From assembly GCA_031271365.1 (NCBI GenBank), contig JAISVV010000146.1, forward strand, positions 1 to 8,035: a stretch of 8,035 nucleotides of DNA. Reading direction: 5' to 3'. Below, one piece after another: positions 5,346 through 8,035 of the stretch; position 1 is the first letter of the stretch, and every line of letters begins with the position of its first letter. The stretch is from Elusimicrobiota bacterium (GTDB lineage Bacteria; Elusimicrobiota; Elusimicrobia; Elusimicrobiales; Elusimicrobiaceae). Below the pieces are notes generated by a model that was not told the DNA's origin, did not search any database, and saw only the letters and a list, made by a program, of their open reading frames with translations. A program made the translations under genes and the position numbers.

Positions 5346-5978
5346 ATGTCTAAATATACAGGACCAAGCTGCAAAAAATGCCGCAAATTATCGCAAAAAT
5401 TATTTTTAAAAGGCGCCAAATGCTACAGCAACTGCGTTATGGATAAACTTGCCGCCGTCGCCAAAAAAGGCAGAGGCGGCCCGCGCAAACCCAAACTCTC
5501 GGAGTACGGCGTGCGTCTGATGGAAAAGCAAAAAGCTAAATTTATCTCCGGCATGACGGAAACGCCGTTTGCCAACCTTTTCCATAAAGCCGGCAAAGCC
5601 ACCGGCCAGACGGGCGAACAATTCCTTAAATATCTGGAAACGCGCCTTGACAACATCGTCAAACGCGCCGGGTTTGCCAGCTCTCTAAGGAGCGCCAGGC
5701 AGCTTGTTTTGCACGGGCACATCAAAGTTAACGATAAAGCGGTAAACGTGCCGTCTTATCAGGTTAAACCGGGCGATAAAGTTACGCTGGTTGCAAAACT
5801 TGCAGACAACGTCAACGTAAAGCAAGGCTTGGAAGACGCGCAAAAGCGCACTCTGCGCCCCAGCTTTCTGGAGTTTGACGCCTCCAAAAACACCGCCACC
5901 TTACTAAGATGGCCGGACAGAAGCGAAAGCAGCTATCCCGTCAACGACCAGCTTATCGTTGAACACTATTCCAAATAA
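5346..5978 (+). CDS. rpsD: Small-subunit ribosomal protein S4
   Basis: S4 is a primary 16S rRNA binder that nucleates 30S assembly and helps shape the mRNA entry site; in E. coli it also represses the alpha operon. The 210-residue product has an N-terminal cysteine cluster, C9, C12, C26 and C30, in SCKKCRKL and GAKCYSNCV, as in zinc-binding S4 forms. The second pair is C-x3-C where many relatives have C-x4-C. The RNA-binding S4 domain spans about residues 97-150, with LETRLDNIVKRAGFASSLRS, ARQLVLHGHIKVNDKAVNVP and SYQVKPGDKV. The end RSESSYPVNDQLIVEHYSK is typical. Its start is 3 nt after rpsK, with AGGAGA inside rpsK 9 nt upstream. Confidence 0.98.
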   Translation: MSKYTGPSCKKCRKLSQKLFLKGAKCYSNCVMDKLAAVAKKGRGGPRKPKLSEYGVRLMEKQKAKFISGMTETPFANLFHKAGKATGQTGEQFLKYLETRLDNIVKRAGFASSLRSARQLVLHGHIKVNDKAVNVPSYQVKPGDKVTLVAKLADNVNVKQGLEDAQKRTLRPSFLEFDASKNTATLLRWPDRSESSYPVNDQLIVEHYSK

Positions 5979-5990
5979 TTTGGAGGACAA

Positions 5991-6962
5991 ATGGCTTTTG
6001 ATAATTTAGTATTACCCAAGGGTATCAAAGTAGAAGAGGAAAGCAGCACCTACGCCAAGTTTACCGCCGAGCCGTACGAATCCGGCTACGGGCATACGGT
6101 GGGCAATTCTCTGCGCCGCATTTTGCTGGCCGGCCTTGAAGGCGCGGCGGTTACCGCCGTGCGCGTAGAGGGCACCACGCACGAATACAGCACCATACCC
6201 AACATTAAAGAAGACGTTATCCAAATACTCTTAAACCTCAAAAAGTTAAGAGTAAAAATGGACGGCAAAACGCGCGAATACCTTACGCTGGAAGCCTCTA
6301 AACCCGGCGCGGTTACGGCCAAAAGCATAAAAGAAACCGGCGGCGTTGAGATTATTAATAAAGATTTGGTAATCGCCACCATAGAAGCCGGCGGCGCTTT
6401 GCGCATGGAGATAGAAATCTCCAAAGGCAAAGGCTACGGCGAAGAAACCGCCAAAGGCGCCCGCCCGGCGGGTTTTATGCCCATTGACGCGGTCTTCTCG
6501 CCCATTTTAAAAGTGCACTACGACGTCGAGCCCGCCCGCGTCGGCCAAAAGACCGACTACGACAGGCTGATTTTAGAAATCACCACCGACGGCACCCTGG
6601 AGCCCAGGCGCGCTTTACACAAAGCGGCGGTGCTTTTATCGCAGTCTTTACACATCTTCACCATAGAAGGCGAAGAGGCTCAAGCGCCCGCCCCCGAAGA
6701 AGCCGCCCCCGCGCAAGCGGATGCGGCCGCCCCCGTCGTGCCCGGAAAAGTGAACGAACTGCTGGACCAATCTATAGACTTTATAGAGCTTTCCTCCCGC
6801 TCGGTTAACTGCTTAAAAGCGGAAGGCATCAAAACCGTGCGCGACCTTGTAAAACGCACCGAAGGCCAGCTTAAGATGGTAAAAAACTTCGGCGCGCGCT
6901 CCATGGACGAAGTAAAAGAAAAACTGGCCGAGATGAACCTAGAACTCGGCATGAAACTTTAA
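5991..6962 (+). CDS. rpoA: DNA-directed RNA polymerase subunit alpha
   Basis: RpoA dimerises to nucleate RNA polymerase assembly; its C-terminal domain binds UP-element DNA and activators. The 323-residue product has the N-terminal dimerisation domain (about 1-225) with the conserved YGHTVGNSLRRILLAGLEGA block and STIPNIKEDVIQILLNLK, and TDYDRLILEITTDGTLEPR later. A linker of about 25 residues (about 228-252) is strikingly Ala/Pro/Glu-rich. The C-terminal domain (about 255-323) keeps the DNA-binding signature RSVNCLKAEGI, with R270, N273 and K276 matching E. coli R265, N268 and K271, and ends NLELGMKL. GGAGG at 5982-5986 is the strongest ribosome-binding site in the window, though set only 4 nt before the ATG. 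rplQ follows after 12 nt. Confidence 0.98.
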   Translation: MAFDNLVLPKGIKVEEESSTYAKFTAEPYESGYGHTVGNSLRRILLAGLEGAAVTAVRVEGTTHEYSTIPNIKEDVIQILLNLKKLRVKMDGKTREYLTLEASKPGAVTAKSIKETGGVEIINKDLVIATIEAGGALRMEIEISKGKGYGEETAKGARPAGFMPIDAVFSPILKVHYDVEPARVGQKTDYDRLILEITTDGTLEPRRALHKAAVLLSQSLHIFTIEGEEAQAPAPEEAAPAQADAAAPVVPGKVNELLDQSIDFIELSSRSVNCLKAEGIKTVRDLVKRTEGQLKMVKNFGARSMDEVKEKLAEMNLELGMKL

Positions 6963-6974
6963 GGATAACGTAAC

Positions 6975-7319
6975 ATGATTAAGAACACCGGATACAGAAA
7001 ACTCGGCAAAACCACGTCGCACAGGCGCGCTATGCTTGCCAATATGGCAACCAGCATTGTCTTGCACGAGGAAGTCAAAACAACCTTACAAAAAGCCAAA
7101 GAAGTAAGAAGGGAAGTGGAAGGCCTTATCACCTTAGCCAAAAGCGGTGATAAGCTCGCCCTTAAAAACGCGGTGGCCGATAAAACGGCCTATAAAAAAC
7201 TGACCGAGGTGCTGGCCGAAAGATACGCCGCGCGCGAAGGCGGTTATACCCGCATTTACAGGGCCGGCATACGCAAGGGCGACAACGCGGAAGTGGCAAT
7301 AATCAAACTGGTGGAATAA
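6975..7319 (+). CDS. rplQ: Large-subunit ribosomal protein L17
   Basis: L17 binds 23S rRNA near the polypeptide exit tunnel. The 114-residue product shows the family pattern: YRKLGKTTSHRRAMLANMAT (residues 7-26), the helix IVLHEEVKTTLQKAKEVRREVEGLITLAK, and the C-terminal AAREGGYTRIYRAGIRKGDNAEVAIIKLVE. AAGGA at 6961-6965 lies 9 nt before the ATG and overlaps the rpoA stop. The rpoA-rplQ pair closes the alpha operon in many bacteria. Here the message seems to continue, because mreB starts at the base directly after the rplQ stop. Confidence 0.98.
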   Translation: MIKNTGYRKLGKTTSHRRAMLANMATSIVLHEEVKTTLQKAKEVRREVEGLITLAKSGDKLALKNAVADKTAYKKLTEVLAERYAAREGGYTRIYRAGIRKGDNAEVAIIKLVE

Positions 7320-8035
7320 ATGTTTATAGACTATTTAGGCGGCTTGTTTTCCAACGACATGGGTATGGACCTTGGTACCGCCAACTGCCTTATATACGTA
7401 AAAGAAAAGGGCATAGTGCTTAGCGAGCCTTCCGTCGTGGCCTTAGACCGCGATACCGGCGAGGTAAAAGCCGTGGGCAGCAAAGCAAAACAAATGCTGG
7501 GCAGGACGCCCGCAAATATAGTAGCCGTACGCCCGCTTAAAAACGGGGTAATAGCGGATTTTGAAGTAACGCAGGAAATGATACGTTACTTTATCCGCAG
7601 CGTACATACAAGAAAGTCGCTGCTGCGCCCGCGCATTGTTATCGGCATACCTTCGGATATTACCGGCGTTGAACGCCGCGCCGTAGAAGACGCCGCCAAA
7701 CAAGCCGGCGCCAGGGAAGTGTATCTTATAGAAGAGCCTATGGCCTCGGCCATGGGCGCGGATTTGCCCATTACCGAGCCGCACGCCAGCATGATAGTAG
7801 ATATCGGCGGCGGCACCTCGGAGGTTGCCGTAATCTCTTTGGGCGGTATGGTGGTGGCCAAATCAATAGATATTGCCGGCGACGAAATTACCGACTGCAT
7901 AATTCAATATTTCCGTAAAAAATACAATCTTATTATCGGCGAAACTACCGCAGAAGACGTTAAAATCAACATAGGCTCCGTATATCCCCTGGACGAAGAA
8001 AAGTCCATGGAAGTTAAAGGCCGCGACCAAACCCA
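7320..8035 (+). CDS. mreB: Rod-shape-determining actin homologue MreB (3' end cut by window)
   Basis: MreB forms membrane-bound filaments that guide side-wall peptidoglycan synthesis. The frame is open for 238 codons to the window edge, about two thirds of the usual 340-350 residues. Visible actin-fold motifs are phosphate-1 [14 protein letters not shown] (residues 14-27), [34 protein letters not shown], the [11 protein letters not shown] segment (from about 137), phosphate-2 [17 protein letters not shown] (from 160), and [13 protein letters not shown] is reached at the edge. The N-terminus [10 protein letters not shown] is hydrophobic and amphipathic-looking, like MreB membrane anchors. The ATG abuts the rplQ stop (TAAATG) with only GGTGGA at 7310-7315 as a ribosome-binding site, so coupling to the ribosomal operon is likely. 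The related name mbl cannot be excluded from sequence alone. Confidence 0.96.
   Translation, partial: MFIDYLGGLFSNDMGMDLGTANCLIYVKEKGIVLSEPSVVALDRDTGEVKAVGSKAKQMLGRTPANIVAVRPLKNGVIADFEVTQEMIRYFIRSVHTRKSLLRPRIVIGIPSDITGVERRAVEDAAKQAGAREVYLIEEPMASAMGADLPITEPHASMIVDIGGGTSEVAVISLGGMVVAKSIDIAGDEITDCIIQYFRKKYNLIIGETTAEDVKINIGSVYPLDEEKSMEVKGRDQT

Noticed and set aside
4650..5419. Long antisense frames opposite rpsM and rpsK
   Set aside because: They are Arg/Gly/Cys/Phe-rich shadows of Ala/Lys-rich coding sequence, with no family resemblance and no ribosome-binding site.
1..8035. Undescribed defence, mobile or biosynthetic system
   Set aside because: Every gene from rplO to mreB belongs to a well-known housekeeping family in standard order; no transposase, integrase, CRISPR repeat or unknown protein-coding gene was found.

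Overview
The window is one strand-uniform block of housekeeping genes: the end of the spc ribosomal-protein operon followed by the alpha operon. The order is rpsE (S5, 5' end absent) - rplO (L15) - secY - adk - map - infA (IF-1) - rpmJ (L36) - rpsM (S13) - rpsK (S11) - rpsD (S4) - rpoA - rplQ (L17) - mreB (cut by the window end). All thirteen genes are on the + strand. Many junctions are tight: 2 nt at rplO/secY, a 4-nt ATGA overlap at adk/map, and zero gap at infA/rpmJ and rplQ/mreB. This is what a coupled polycistronic message looks like.

The organism is a bacterium that encodes MreB, which suggests a rod or other non-coccoid shape. By eye, base composition is near 50% GC. Two traits stand out: rpmD (L30) is absent between S5 and L15, and mreB directly follows rplQ. 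Several proteins carry Ala/Pro/Lys/Glu-rich low-complexity tails or linkers (S5 C-terminus, L15 C-terminus, S11 N-terminus, RpoA linker). My best guess is a gut-associated member of Elusimicrobiota or a related lineage. This rests on general resemblance only and is of low to moderate confidence.

The clear anomaly is at the left edge. Nucleotides 2 to about 136 do not encode the N-terminal half of S5. They encode a piece of the large subunit of methylmalonyl-CoA mutase, which passes in frame into S5 at the heptapeptide GKVGVAI (116-136), a peptide that fits both families. The most likely cause is an assembly chimera at a shared stretch of about 21 nt. A real gene fusion is much less likely, because S5 is essential and would lack its N-terminal domain.

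The three largest intergenic gaps hold palindromic DNA. Between secY and adk (2397-2598) is a hairpin-dense element made of two inverted copies of a roughly 44-nt unit. Between map and infA there is a hairpin over the map stop codon and a palindrome over the infA ribosome-binding site. Between rpsM and rpsK (4784-4889) there is a perfect 8-bp hairpin over the rpsM stop codon, then an imperfect palindrome. No convincing rho-independent terminator or promoter was seen, and there is no RNA gene, CRISPR array, transposase or defence gene. Apart from the left-edge chimera, the window is an ordinary core-genome region; I see no undescribed protein system.

The products work together in gene expression and its downstream steps. 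L15, L36, S5, S13, S11, S4 and L17 build the ribosome, and IF-1 starts translation. RpoA nucleates RNA polymerase. SecY exports the new proteins, Map trims their initiator methionine, Adk balances adenine nucleotides and MreB organises wall growth.
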